A DNA stretch of 41,578 bases from positions 1-41,578 of IMG/VR virus record IMGVR_UViG_3300025168_000188, one strand, 5' to 3'. This DNA comes from a virus. Positions 1 through 8,544 of this stretch are shown piece after piece (the first letter of the stretch is position 1; the number at the start of each line of letters is the position of its first letter). The translations under genes and the position numbers were made by a program. A model generated the notes under the pieces. It ran no database searches. It was not told the DNA's origin and was given only the letters and a program-made list of their open reading frames with translations.

Positions 1-214
1 GACAGAACTTGTTGATGAACTATTTGAACATCCAATGCCAAAGCATGACGATTTAATGGATGGACTTTATTATGCTGATTACTATGCAAAGAAACCAAAA
101 AGTGCTAAGACAAGTGTTGATAATCTAGGAGAAGAAGATACAACATCAAAAAGGTTTAAAGTTAAGAAAGTATACAATTGGGTAACGGGATCTAGGTCAT
201 AATAAGTATTGCAC
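1..214. repeat. Terminal direct repeat, left copy (matches 41365-41578)
   Basis: These 214 bases match the last 214 bases of the window with two differences, at positions 22 (A here, G in the right copy) and 88 (A here, G in the right copy). Both are third-codon-position transitions in the terminase gene and are silent. The overlap closes the contig into a circle. It reflects either a circularly permuted headful-packaged genome or assembly overlap. The mismatches suggest population variation. Confidence 0.95.
2..202 (+). CDS. terL: Terminase large subunit, C-terminal fragment (contig-end copy)
   Basis: This is the last 66 residues of the large terminase, cut by the contig start. The reading frame begins at base 2 and ends at the TAA ending at 202. 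It repeats the end of the full gene at 39959-41566, including the HDDLMDGLYYADYY segment that carries acidic residues of the nuclease domain. It is not a separate gene: joining the two contig ends gives one terminase. Confidence 0.95.
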   Translation, partial: TELVDELFEHPMPKHDDLMDGLYYADYYAKKPKSAKTSVDNLGEEDTTSKRFKVKKVYNWVTGSRS

Positions 215-260
215 TATAAACTATTTGCTTTGTAATATTAACCATATTAAATTTCCACAA

Positions 261-653
261 ATGCCAAGATTTTCTAAACGATCAAAAAACAGACTATCAA
301 CTTGTGACAAGAGATTACAAAACATTTTCAATGAAGTCATTAAGCACGTTGATTGTTCTATACTAGAGGGACATAGAGGTGCAAAAAGGCAGAATAAATT
401 CTATAACGAGGGTAAGTCGAAGGTTAAGTTTCCTGATGGTAGGCATAATCGTAACCCTTCTAAAGCCGTGGATGTTACCCCTTATCCTGTGGATTGGAAG
501 GACAGGGAAAGACAAACGCTCTTTGCTGGTTTCGTTCTCGGTATTGCTCGTGGTATGGGGATTCATCTAAGATGGGGTGGAGATTGGGATCAAGATTTTC
601 ATGTAATGGATAATCGCTTTGACGATTTCCCACATTTTGAGGTAAGAGATTGA
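261..653 (+). CDS. Endolysin, M15-family L-Ala-D-Glu/D-Ala-D-Ala-type peptidase
   Basis: This 130-residue protein should cut peptidoglycan cross-links or stem peptides at lysis. The M15 zinc-site pattern is visible: H62 within RHNRNPSKAVD, D71 of the same motif, and H125 in DFPHFEVRD near the C-terminus. The segment RWGGDWD (104-110) is also typical of phage M15 endolysins. There is no signal peptide or membrane segment, so it needs a holin. The frame is open from a TTG at 225, but the ATG at 261 gives the usual family start (MPRFSKRS) and is preferred; neither has a strong ribosome site. It follows the terminase by about 60 bases, away from the small membrane proteins at 12.9-14.1 kb that may include the holin. 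Confidence 0.88.
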   Translation: MPRFSKRSKNRLSTCDKRLQNIFNEVIKHVDCSILEGHRGAKRQNKFYNEGKSKVKFPDGRHNRNPSKAVDVTPYPVDWKDRERQTLFAGFVLGIARGMGIHLRWGGDWDQDFHVMDNRFDDFPHFEVRD

Positions 654-2083
654 ATACTACAGATACAATTAACGCAAAACTTACTCCCGGTGAGTTTGTA
701 ATAAAAAGAGAAGCAGTAAATATGATAGGTGAACCATTTTTAAACGCACTAAACAATATGCCAGAAGCTGGTGGTGGACACGCAGAAATTGATAAATTAA
801 TTGCTATGGCAAGTATGGCAAACTCTCAAAACATGAACATGGGTGGCCCTGTAGAAGAAGAGCAACAAGGTTATATGGGCGGAGGTATGGCGAATAAAAT
901 GAGTTACATGCAGGAAGGTGGTTCTGTATTGGATATGGCATTAAGAAGATCAGATCCTGTACAATCAGCAGACCCTGAATATCAAATGGTTAGCAGTCGT
1001 ATGATGGAGCGACCTAGCAAATATTCTAAATTTAATATGCAGCAAGAGTATTTAATGCCTGAATATGAAAAATTTAGAAACGCAACTGGTAATATGTTTG
1101 GTTTTCCTGAAAATGAATTAATTCGTCAATTAAATCAATCTTCACAAGATTACAGTAAAACACAAGGCAATCGAACAACAAGGGGTTATAATCCTTTTTT
1201 TGCTGTGCAAGAATGGGCTAAAAGAGTTGACCCAAAAGGTAAATTTAAAGAAGGAACTATATCTGATGAAGTTGCACTTAGCAAATTAAAAAGATTATAT
1301 AGTGATTATATTGCAGATACCGAAAAAGCAAGTGTTGAAATGGGTAGAATGGTATATGATGCAAATCGAGGTCAGTTTTCAAGAGGGAATAAACCTAGTG
1401 CTTCAGAAAAAAAACAACAACCTTTAAAAAGCATACAAGCTTCTGCTATTGAAGTTACTGATTTAATTAAAAGTATAGTTGCTGATAGACCCATAGCTAA
1501 CAAACTTCTATACAATGATTCTAGCCTTAAAGAATTAAATGACTCTGAGATGGGAAAACTTTTTGAAGATCAAGAACAATCTCCAGAACAGGGAACTTAT
1601 GATAGTGGTATGATGCATGGTGGAATGGCTAAACCTCAAGGTTATATGGCCGGAGGCATGGCAAATAAAATGATGTATGAAGATGGGGGTATGGCTTCGG
1701 TAGATTCAATGAACAATCAATCGATGGATCCTATGGATAGATTAAGAAGTTCTGTTGATTCGTATAATCAAGCAGCACCACAACAGATACCAGCAGGAGC
1801 AATGGCCCAATTACAAGAAAGGCAAATGATGGAACAACAAGCCCTAGAAGAGGCGATGTATGCGAATGCAAAACAATCCTTATTAGAGTTAATGATGGAA
1901 GATATGAAAGCTAAAGGTATGTACCCTAGTGATACGACACCTAATAACAATGAATATTTAAAATCTTTAGGTGGTACAAATATCAATTCAAATATGAGTT
2001 CAAATCCATCAAACCTTAACCCTGTAGGTAGGGATAGCCTTATGATGTTCCCTAGTAATCCTTCAATAATGATGCCTAGATAA
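650..2083 (+). CDS. Putative virion protein with TPGEFVIKREAV motif and Gly/Met repeats
   Basis: Function unknown; probably structural, from its place between endolysin and portal. The N-terminus carries LTPGEFVIKREAVNMIG, a short motif recalled from many phage tail and internal proteins. Low-complexity Gly/Met/Gln blocks follow. GYMGGGMANKMSYMQEGG near residue 85 recurs as GYMAGGMANKMMYEDGGM near residue 330. The C-terminal third is rich in Met, Gln, Asn and Ser and looks disordered. The start is a TTG whose last two bases fall in the endolysin stop (ATTGA). The motif begins too early for any downstream ATG to be the start. Similar GG-x-[VA] motifs occur in the proteins at 17422 and 18122, suggesting a shared virion role. 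Confidence 0.65.
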   Translation: MNTTDTINAKLTPGEFVIKREAVNMIGEPFLNALNNMPEAGGGHAEIDKLIAMASMANSQNMNMGGPVEEEQQGYMGGGMANKMSYMQEGGSVLDMALRRSDPVQSADPEYQMVSSRMMERPSKYSKFNMQQEYLMPEYEKFRNATGNMFGFPENELIRQLNQSSQDYSKTQGNRTTRGYNPFFAVQEWAKRVDPKGKFKEGTISDEVALSKLKRLYSDYIADTEKASVEMGRMVYDANRGQFSRGNKPSASEKKQQPLKSIQASAIEVTDLIKSIVADRPIANKLLYNDSSLKELNDSEMGKLFEDQEQSPEQGTYDSGMMHGGMAKPQGYMAGGMANKMMYEDGGMASVDSMNNQSMDPMDRLRSSVDSYNQAAPQQIPAGAMAQLQERQMMEQQALEEAMYANAKQSLLELMMEDMKAKGMYPSDTTPNNNEYLKSLGGTNINSNMSSNPSNLNPVGRDSLMMFPSNPSIMMPR

Positions 2084-2084
2084 C

Positions 2085-4115
2085 ATGGACAAAGACCCAA
2101 GGGCTTTATACAACGAGGAACTACACAGGCAATGGCGAGATGCTCGATCTGATTGGGACACACACGCAAGGACTGATATAGATTTTTACTTAGGTAATCA
2201 TTTTACCCAAGAAGAATCAGATGAGTTAGCCCAAAGAAATCAAGCAGATATTCCTATGGATAGGACATCCGCTGCTATTGAAAAATTTAAAGCAGTGCTT
2301 ACATCTAGGGCACCGGCATTTACAATAACCCCAAGAGAAGATTCTGATGTTAAAGTAGCCACTGTATGGAGAACGATACTGGGTTACGTTTGGCAAAATT
2401 CAGATGGCGATTCTCAAATGAAACAAGCTATACATGATTACGCAACTACTGGTATGGGTTATCTATATGCGTACATAGATGGAGAGTCTGATTTTGGTAG
2501 AGGTGATGTTAAGTTTACCTATATTGATCCCTTTAGAGTTTATGTTTCTCCTTCTTCGAGGAATCGATGGTTTAGTGATTCTGATGGTATGATACTGTCA
2601 ACTATCATTACGGGTGAACAAGTACTTAGCCTCTACCCGGAGCTAGGAGATCGAGTAGATCCGATGACAGGAGAAGAAATACCGGGTATTATAAATGAAC
2701 TATCTGGCTTCTCTTATAACGATGAAGATTACCCCTCTTCTCAGAATAAAAATTCAATGAATACATTTACTCCAGCGGAAGTAAAAGATAAAGATTACTC
2801 TGAAGTCAAGAAATATCAGATTCTAGAACGATTTTATAAAGTAAAGGTTCCTTTTTATCGAGTTATCGATATGCAAACTCAAGAAGAAGATATTTTATCA
2901 CAAGAAGATTACATGAGGTTCGCACAAGAAAACTCTGAAGTAATTGAAGCGGGTATGTTTACTGTTATAGAGGTCTATCAAAATAGAGTAAAGGTCTGTG
3001 CTACATTAGGTGAAATAGTATTGTATGAAAATATATTAAACACAGATGAATATCCTATTGTGCCACTACCAAATGTCTGGACTGGAACACCTTACCCTAA
3101 AAGTGATATATCTAGAGCTAGACCGATGCAAAGATTACTTAATAAATTGTGGTCGCTGGCTCTTTCACATGCACAGGCATCAGCTGGTTTAAAGCTGTTA
3201 GTACCGCTAGGTAGTGTAGATGATGTAAGTCAATTAGAACAGGATTGGGCAAACCCAAATGCTGTAATAGAAATAGATTCATCTCAGGGTGAACCTCATT
3301 ATCCAGCACCTCAACCACTTGCTGGTGAGTTTTATAGGTTAATTCAACAATCAGAATTTTATATTGATTTTATATTTGGTATGCCTGAAATGATGCATGG
3401 ATTTTCTGACAAGGCTCCTGATACTGTAAAAGGTACGGAACGAATGATAGCATTAGGTTCTGAAAGACCTAAGTCTAAGTTAAGAGATATAGAATTTAGT
3501 ATGAATAGGCTTGGTAAAGTTTTGTACAATTTATCAAAAGGACACTATACATACAAAAAAATGTTTCGTTTGGTGCAGCCAAACAATGATAATACGGAGA
3601 TGATGGCAGAATTCTATACAGATATGGCTAGTACAGTCCTTGATGTAAAGAAAGAAAAACATTTAATCGATCAACATGATGTTCGTATTGAACCCGGTTC
3701 TACAATGCCTTCTAACAAATGGGCAGAATTAAGTGTATACCTAGAAGCTTACCAGATGGGTATAGTTGATAAATACGAAGTATTAAAAAAGAATCCGGAA
3801 ATATTTGACAAGGAAGGTATAATGAGACGTACCGATGAAAAACAACAGATGATGTCACAAGTAGCTGGTTTAGAAGAACAGCTCAAGACTTTGCAGGGAG
3901 ACTTGCAAACAGCCCAAAGGGAATCTGTGACGGACAGAAAGAGAGTTGAAGTTGAAAAGTTCAAAACAAAGCTCTCCGAAGTGAATACAGATGCCAAAGC
4001 TGACCGAAGGGTACAGCGAAACAAACTCGAAACCGAAGTGAAGCTCGAAGTAGAGAAATTAGCTAGAGATCTTGAAAGAGGTGCTCAACAAGCTGGTTCA
4101 ACTCAAAATACATAG
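2085..4115 (+). CDS. Portal protein, P22-like
   Basis: At 676 residues this is the size of P22-type portals. It begins just after the previous stop. The N-terminal half (DTHARTDIDFYLGNHFTQ, then the DYATTGMGYLYAYID region and IDPFRVYVSPSSR) follows the podovirus portal pattern. The last about 90 residues are a charged coiled coil (VAGLEEQLKTLQGDLQTAQRE onward), like the barrel region of long portals. It would form the dodecameric ring through which DNA is packaged and to which terminase and neck proteins bind. The order portal, scaffold, major capsid protein supports the call. Confidence 0.88.
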   Translation: MDKDPRALYNEELHRQWRDARSDWDTHARTDIDFYLGNHFTQEESDELAQRNQADIPMDRTSAAIEKFKAVLTSRAPAFTITPREDSDVKVATVWRTILGYVWQNSDGDSQMKQAIHDYATTGMGYLYAYIDGESDFGRGDVKFTYIDPFRVYVSPSSRNRWFSDSDGMILSTIITGEQVLSLYPELGDRVDPMTGEEIPGIINELSGFSYNDEDYPSSQNKNSMNTFTPAEVKDKDYSEVKKYQILERFYKVKVPFYRVIDMQTQEEDILSQEDYMRFAQENSEVIEAGMFTVIEVYQNRVKVCATLGEIVLYENILNTDEYPIVPLPNVWTGTPYPKSDISRARPMQRLLNKLWSLALSHAQASAGLKLLVPLGSVDDVSQLEQDWANPNAVIEIDSSQGEPHYPAPQPLAGEFYRLIQQSEFYIDFIFGMPEMMHGFSDKAPDTVKGTERMIALGSERPKSKLRDIEFSMNRLGKVLYNLSKGHYTYKKMFRLVQPNNDNTEMMAEFYTDMASTVLDVKKEKHLIDQHDVRIEPGSTMPSNKWAELSVYLEAYQMGIVDKYEVLKKNPEIFDKEGIMRRTDEKQQMMSQVAGLEEQLKTLQGDLQTAQRESVTDRKRVEVEKFKTKLSEVNTDAKADRRVQRNKLETEVKLEVEKLARDLERGAQQAGSTQNT

Positions 4116-4135
4116 AGACATTTTAAGGAGATAAC

Positions 4136-4933
4136 ATGAGTACATTAGAAGAAGCAGAAGCCAGAGCAGGCTCAATTAGCGCAGGAAGTGAAACAGAATT
4201 AGTGCAGGATATCGTAGATCAAGAAGCTATTGCTTATCAACAAGAGCAAAGTTTTGTAGATGATGTACAAGACGTACAGGAAAATCCTATTTCAATAGAC
4301 CATGAAGCAGAAGCAAGGAAATTTCAATCTATGTATGATCGGGCTCAGTCCGAAAATGCTAGGTTAAAAAGACTGGAGCCGGTTGCTGAACTATTGGAAA
4401 AGAGGCCAGACTTAGTGCAGAAATTACAAGAAGGTATTGCCACACCACAAAGTTCAAAAGAATCACAGCCCGGTATTAATAAAGATGACTTCAACCCTTG
4501 GGATGCCTATACAGAAGAAGGATCAGTTTCCAACCAGCATGTTAAAAATCAAATGCAACAAGTAGCTGGTGGTATGATTCAAAATGCAATGGCAGAACAA
4601 CAACGTCAAATGCAAGCAGATATGCAACTAAACAACACAGTAAATACGTTAAGAGAAACTTATAAGATGGCTGATGCCGAAATACAAGACTTTATACAAT
4701 TTACTACGCAACCAAAAGAAGCGGTTGGGATGGGCAATCTGGTTAAGCTATGGCGAGATGTTAATGGTACACAAATAGTTGCCAATGACACAATGGAAGC
4801 GGTAAACGCAGCCAAACAGGCTCCCAGAACAGCTGGTGTCCTTCAAGGACAGGCTCCCACATCACCAAAAACCTCCCAAGACAAAGCTTGGGACTCGGTG
4901 TTGAATACTGGAAGCGGCAGTCGTTTACCATAA
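4136..4933 (+). CDS. Capsid scaffolding protein
   Basis: This 265-residue protein is acidic at the N-terminus and rich in Gln, Glu and Ala. It has a predicted coiled coil around residues 60-100 (EARKFQSMYDRAQSENARLKRLEPVAELL) and a flexible, low-complexity C-terminus. Position between portal and major capsid protein plus this composition is the normal signature of a phage scaffold. No protease motif is seen, so it probably acts as a non-cleaved assembly core. Its ATG follows AAGGAGATAAC, a good ribosome site. Confidence 0.8.
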   Translation: MSTLEEAEARAGSISAGSETELVQDIVDQEAIAYQQEQSFVDDVQDVQENPISIDHEAEARKFQSMYDRAQSENARLKRLEPVAELLEKRPDLVQKLQEGIATPQSSKESQPGINKDDFNPWDAYTEEGSVSNQHVKNQMQQVAGGMIQNAMAEQQRQMQADMQLNNTVNTLRETYKMADAEIQDFIQFTTQPKEAVGMGNLVKLWRDVNGTQIVANDTMEAVNAAKQAPRTAGVLQGQAPTSPKTSQDKAWDSVLNTGSGSRLP

Positions 4934-4961
4934 TCAATAATACAATAATAGAGGTAAAATA

Positions 4962-6347
4962 ATGGCAATATCATATAATTCTGGAGTATTAAAATCCAGT
5001 GATATCACAGCTACTACTTCCGATGCCGGTGTGGGTCAAAGACCCGATCGTAGACGATTATTTAATTTTGGAGACAGGGTTGCTGAATTAACTCCTGAAG
5101 AATCTCCATTTTTCGTTTACCTGAGCAAGGTAGCAAAGTCTCCTACTGACGATTCAGTCTTTAGATACTTGGAAAACAGAAACAAAATAAATTGGACAGA
5201 TAGATCGTTCAAAATGTCAAACGGGCCCGGAACAGTTACAGTGGGAAGTTCTCATAACTTTAGTGTAAGTGATGCTGATACCCCTGCAACTCCTATTTCT
5301 TGGTTGTTAAAAGGAATGGTGTTTGTTGTTCAGTCTGTTAATAATACTGGTGATGCTGGTATTGGTCATATTGTTGTTCGTGTAGAAAGTGCCGTTACAG
5401 ATGATGTAGCCGGAACAAGTTCCGTTTTTACAGGAAAAATAATAGACCTTTCCAATTCAAATGTAACTGGATACGACGCAATCGCAGATAATGATCTCTG
5501 TCAAGTAATTGGCACATCATTTGAAGAAGGTTCTGGTTCTCCAGATGTATTTTCAAGTGAGCTAGAAGATGGATTTGGGTATACTCAGATTTTTAAGACA
5601 GCCGCTGAAATGACAAATACAGCTTATGCTACAAAGTACAGGGGTTATTCTGATGAATGGTCACGAATTTGGGCAGATAAGTTAAGAGAGCATAAGATTG
5701 ACATAGAAAGAGCAATGCTCTTTGGTCAAAAAGCTAGGACTGGTGGAATACAGTATACCGAAGGTATTGTAGGGCACATATTAAAGAATGTTAACCCAAT
5801 TGCAAACACTGATGACTTTTCCTATTCTTCTGGTAGTTCTTACTACAGAAGTGTAGCTCTTGGAGAATTGACTTACGATAGATTGTTAAGTGACCTTGAA
5901 GTCATTTTTGATCCAGCTCGTGGTGGTTCTTCTGATAAGTTAGTTCTGTGTTCATTACCTGTAATCTCTCATTTTAACAAGCTAGGTTCTGGTGGGTTTC
6001 TTGATTCATCTATTGGTCATGGCGATAGTCCTTTTAGACAGAATATGTCTTCAAGAGATGGTGCTTTTGGTCATAGTGTTATGGTTATCGATACTATACA
6101 TGGTCGTTTAAACCTTGTTAAAGAGCCGTTATTTAGAGGAGTAGCTAAAAGCTTTATGCTTATGGCTGATATGAGTCAATTGGCTTATAGACCTTTAATA
6201 GGTAATGGTATCAATAGAGATACTCAAGTGATGACTAATGTTCAATCAGCAGACGAAGATTTAAGAAAAGATATGATCTTGACCGAAGCCGGTCTTGAGG
6301 TTACTCTTTCTGAATCTCACGCTCTGTATAACTTGGAGAGTAACTAA
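4962..6347 (+). CDS. Major capsid protein
   Basis: This 461-residue protein lies directly after the scaffold. Its N-terminus (ITATTSDAGVGQRPDRRRLFNFGDRVAELTPEESPF) resembles coat proteins with an HK97-type fold from environmental podoviruses. The middle has a Gly/Asp-rich, beta-rich insertion (about 85-190), which may be a surface domain. The C-terminal part holds YRPLIGNGINRDTQVMTNVQ, typical of a capsid A-domain. It should be the most abundant virion protein. GAGGT before the ATG gives a good ribosome site. The fold is inferred and not tested. Confidence 0.85.
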   Translation: MAISYNSGVLKSSDITATTSDAGVGQRPDRRRLFNFGDRVAELTPEESPFFVYLSKVAKSPTDDSVFRYLENRNKINWTDRSFKMSNGPGTVTVGSSHNFSVSDADTPATPISWLLKGMVFVVQSVNNTGDAGIGHIVVRVESAVTDDVAGTSSVFTGKIIDLSNSNVTGYDAIADNDLCQVIGTSFEEGSGSPDVFSSELEDGFGYTQIFKTAAEMTNTAYATKYRGYSDEWSRIWADKLREHKIDIERAMLFGQKARTGGIQYTEGIVGHILKNVNPIANTDDFSYSSGSSYYRSVALGELTYDRLLSDLEVIFDPARGGSSDKLVLCSLPVISHFNKLGSGGFLDSSIGHGDSPFRQNMSSRDGAFGHSVMVIDTIHGRLNLVKEPLFRGVAKSFMLMADMSQLAYRPLIGNGINRDTQVMTNVQSADEDLRKDMILTEAGLEVTLSESHALYNLESN

Positions 6348-6904
6348 TGAAAACTAATGTATTAAATCCTAATAGTGGATCATATGGAGACTTTAACAGT
6401 CCTCTTTATGATAAAGATTCAGCCTTTGCTTCAGGTAGATGGCAAGATCTAGTTAGAAAGGGTCATATAACATCTTTAGCTGTTTCTGATGCTGTTGTTG
6501 ATGCTGGTATTAGTATCCTGCCGAATCATGAGTATGTTTCGTCTTGGACTTCTGATGCTACTTCAGCTATTGCTCTCCCAGCCGCAGTTGAAGGCACATT
6601 TATCGCTTGGATGAATGTCGCAGATGCTGATGCAGGTAATGCTATGACAATTAGTGCTGTCAGTGGTGATGTATTTGAACCTTATCAAGAGGTTCATATC
6701 GGAACTGGAATCCCTGCACAGCAAGACTCGTCTGTTGCTACAGATGATATTCTTACAATAACTCCAGCCGGTACAAATGGTGGATGGGGTCAAATAGGTA
6801 GTTCTTATATGCTCTACTGTAAGAATGCTGGCAAATGGTTAGTTAAAGTTAATGGAGTGCTAAAAGGTACTGGTGCAGCAGGCACAATTGCTTTTAGCTC
6901 TTAA
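6347..6904 (+). CDS. Putative capsid decoration or head-associated protein
   Basis: This 185-residue protein starts at the TAATG overlap with the capsid gene stop, so translation is coupled. The body is rich in Ala, Gly, Thr, Val and Asp with alternating hydrophobic residues (SAIALPAAVEGTFIAWMNVADADAGNAMTI), suggesting a beta-sandwich. Position and composition fit a head decoration protein or capsid spike. No family was recognised. The short repeated DAVVDAG/DADAGNA patches look typical of marine phage surface proteins. Confidence 0.55.
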   Translation: MKTNVLNPNSGSYGDFNSPLYDKDSAFASGRWQDLVRKGHITSLAVSDAVVDAGISILPNHEYVSSWTSDATSAIALPAAVEGTFIAWMNVADADAGNAMTISAVSGDVFEPYQEVHIGTGIPAQQDSSVATDDILTITPAGTNGGWGQIGSSYMLYCKNAGKWLVKVNGVLKGTGAAGTIAFSS

Positions 6905-6917
6905 TCAATAATAACAG

Positions 6918-6968
6918 TTTATAGTACTGTGGGGAATATCAATAAAAGGTGTTCCCCAAAACTATAAA
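6918..6968 (+). other. Two-part hairpin between head genes
   Basis: An outer 8-bp stem (TTTATAGT at 6918-6925 with ACTATAAA at 6961-6968) and an inner 6-bp stem (GGGGAA at 6931-6936 with TTCCCC at 6952-6957) are perfectly complementary. No T run follows, so it is not a classic terminator. It sits just after the major capsid transcription unit's most abundant products. It could stabilise or process the mRNA, or lower expression of the downstream genes. Confidence 0.6.
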
Positions 6969-6977
6969 AGGATTGAA

Positions 6978-7181
6978 ATGAAAAAACAATGCATACACTG
7001 TAAAGAACCAAATAAAGAAGGCTGGTTTTACTGCCGAGAGTGCGGTAAGAAAGCATCTAAAACTAATTTTACTACAAACATGTGGATGCGATCAGATATG
7101 GGTAAGCGATCAGATGTCGAGGTTTCCGTTCAGTCTGTAGATGAAAACACTAAAGAAATGAATAAAAGAATTTATGCCTAA
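6978..7181 (+). CDS. Small zinc-ribbon protein
   Basis: This 67-residue protein has two CxxC pairs, CIHC near residue 5 and CREC near residue 19 (FYCRECGKK). That is a zinc-ribbon of the kind found in many small bacterial and phage proteins. The C-terminal half is short and charged. It lies between the capsid genes and a set of very basic small proteins and may be minor virion or regulatory. AAAAGGATTGAA before the ATG gives a ribosome site. Function is not known. Confidence 0.7.
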   Translation: MKKQCIHCKEPNKEGWFYCRECGKKASKTNFTTNMWMRSDMGKRSDVEVSVQSVDENTKEMNKRIYA

Positions 7182-7479
7182 GAAAAAATATAAAACAGCA
7201 GCTTGGACTAGGAAGGAGGGTAAGAACCCTAAAGGTGGATTAAATGCTAAAGGAAGAGCCTCTGCGAAAGCACAAGGCAGTAATCTAAAAGCACCTGTTA
7301 AAAAAGGTACTAATCCTAGAAGAGTTTCTTTCGCTGCTAGATTTGCTGGAATGAAGGGGCCTATGAAAGATTCAAAAGGAAGACCGACCAGAAAAGCCTT
7401 AGCTTTAAAAGCTTGGGGATTTGGTTCGGTAGAGTCAGCTAGAAATTTTGCAAATAGACATAAAAAAAATAAAGGATAA
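7174..7479 (+). CDS. Basic DUF6321-like protein
   Basis: This 101-residue protein is highly basic (many Lys, Arg, Ala and Gly). Its core TRKEGKNPKGGLNAKGRASA matches my memory of the DUF6321 phage family, a domain without known function. The start overlaps the previous gene by eight bases. No membrane segment is present. The composition is compatible with DNA or RNA binding, possibly packaging-associated, but that is inference. It is the first of three consecutive Lys-rich small proteins. Confidence 0.65.
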   Translation: MPKKKYKTAAWTRKEGKNPKGGLNAKGRASAKAQGSNLKAPVKKGTNPRRVSFAARFAGMKGPMKDSKGRPTRKALALKAWGFGSVESARNFANRHKKNKG

Positions 7480-7482
7480 GTT

Positions 7483-7665
7483 ATGAAGGGTGTCAATCAT
7501 TATACAAAAGAAGGCAAAGTGTGGAAAGGCGAAATGCATAAGATGTCAAATGGTAAATTACATAGCGGAAAAACACATTCAAAATCTTCTAAGAAGTTAT
7601 TTCACTTTAAAGAATTAAGTAATAAGTCAAAGGTCTTAGCTAAGTCTAGCTGGGGTAAGAAGTAA
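7483..7665 (+). CDS. Lys/Ser/His-rich small protein
   Basis: This 60-residue basic protein has no recognised domain. HYTKEGKVWKGEMHKMSNGK and HSGKTHSKSSKKLFHFKEL are visible. Composition is mostly Lys, Ser and His with few hydrophobics, so it is probably nucleic-acid binding or disordered. Spacing to its neighbours is 3 bases upstream and a 1-base TAATG overlap downstream, a coupled unit with the DUF6321-like and DUF5872-like genes. Confidence 0.65.
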   Translation: MKGVNHYTKEGKVWKGEMHKMSNGKLHSGKTHSKSSKKLFHFKELSNKSKVLAKSSWGKK

Positions 7666-8060
7666 TGCCTTCTGCAAAGAAGACAAATGAAAAAATGTGG
7701 AAACGGATTGTTTCTTCTGTAAAGTCTAGCAGTTCGGGTGGTAACCCCGGTCAGTGGAGTGCTAGAAAAGCACAGTTAGCCACAGCAAGGTATAAAAAAG
7801 CTGGTGGTGGATATAAAGGAGCAAAGTCTTCAAGTAACAGTCTATCAAAATGGTCAAAGCAGAAATGGGATTATGTGTCAAAATCAGACAAAGAAAAGCC
7901 AAAGGCAAAAAGAGGTAGGTATTTACCTGAATCAGTACGAAAGTCCCTTACTAGTGGACAAAAGTCTTCTACCAACAGAAAAAAACGTAAGGCTTCTGCC
8001 TCGGGTAAGCAACGAGCAAAGTACAGTAAAAAAATAGCCAGTAAAGTAAGGAACGCATAA
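7665..8060 (+). CDS. Basic DUF5872-like protein
   Basis: This 131-residue protein is very rich in Lys and Ser. The N-terminal half (EKMWKRIVSSVKSSSSGG, then QWSARKAQLATARYKKAGGG) resembles the DUF5872 family found in phages and giant viruses. That family is of unknown function. The C-terminal half is a disordered Lys/Arg/Ser tail. It starts at a TAATG overlap. With its two neighbours it makes a small basic-protein cassette inside the head gene cluster. Confidence 0.65.
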   Translation: MPSAKKTNEKMWKRIVSSVKSSSSGGNPGQWSARKAQLATARYKKAGGGYKGAKSSSNSLSKWSKQKWDYVSKSDKEKPKAKRGRYLPESVRKSLTSGQKSSTNRKKRKASASGKQRAKYSKKIASKVRNA

Positions 8061-8061
8061 A

Positions 8062-8544
8062 ATGGCAACTACATTAAAAGTAAAAATTATTGAAGATATA
8101 ATTCTTGACAATCAAGATTATAGCTCTAAAAGAGTATTGGAAATAGGAAGTATTGCTTCTGTCGTAAAAAGAGTTGTTAACATAGGTACTGATGAATTTG
8201 GATTGCTTGGATTTGGAGCAGCCTATAATACTGAATTATCTAAGTCGTATTTAGCAGGTCAATTCGACGAAGACCTTGTTAGATACATAAGGATTACAAA
8301 CTTGGATACTACCAATCACATTGCATTGGTTTTAAAAAATGAAAACAATGACGAGTTTGGTGTAAAAGTTGATAAAGGATGTTCCTTTTTATATTGTGCT
8401 GATTTAGCTGGTGGAGTAAAAGATACTATGGATTCTGCCGATGCTGCTGGAATCACTCCTAATTCATTTGGCGATTTAGTAGATATAACTTGTGCTGCCG
8501 ATACAGCTGCTTGTGATGTTGAAGTTTTTGTAGTGAGTGCGTAA
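8062..8544 (+). CDS. Putative structural protein (beta-rich)
   Basis: Function not recognised. The 160-residue sequence alternates hydrophobic and polar residues (VLEIGSIASVVKRVVNIGTDEFGLLGF; VRYIRITNLDTTNHIALVLKN), which suggests a beta-sandwich such as a head or tail decoration module. There are a few Cys but no CxxC pairs. It sits between the basic proteins and the adaptor candidates, and the next gene starts at a TAATG overlap. Confidence 0.6.
   Translation: MATTLKVKIIEDIILDNQDYSSKRVLEIGSIASVVKRVVNIGTDEFGLLGFGAAYNTELSKSYLAGQFDEDLVRYIRITNLDTTNHIALVLKNENNDEFGVKVDKGCSFLYCADLAGGVKDTMDSADAAGITPNSFGDLVDITCAADTAACDVEVFVVSA

Noticed and set aside
225-260. TTG-start extension of the endolysin
   Set aside because: Residues before the ATG at 261 do not match the usual family N-terminus, and there is no ribosome site.
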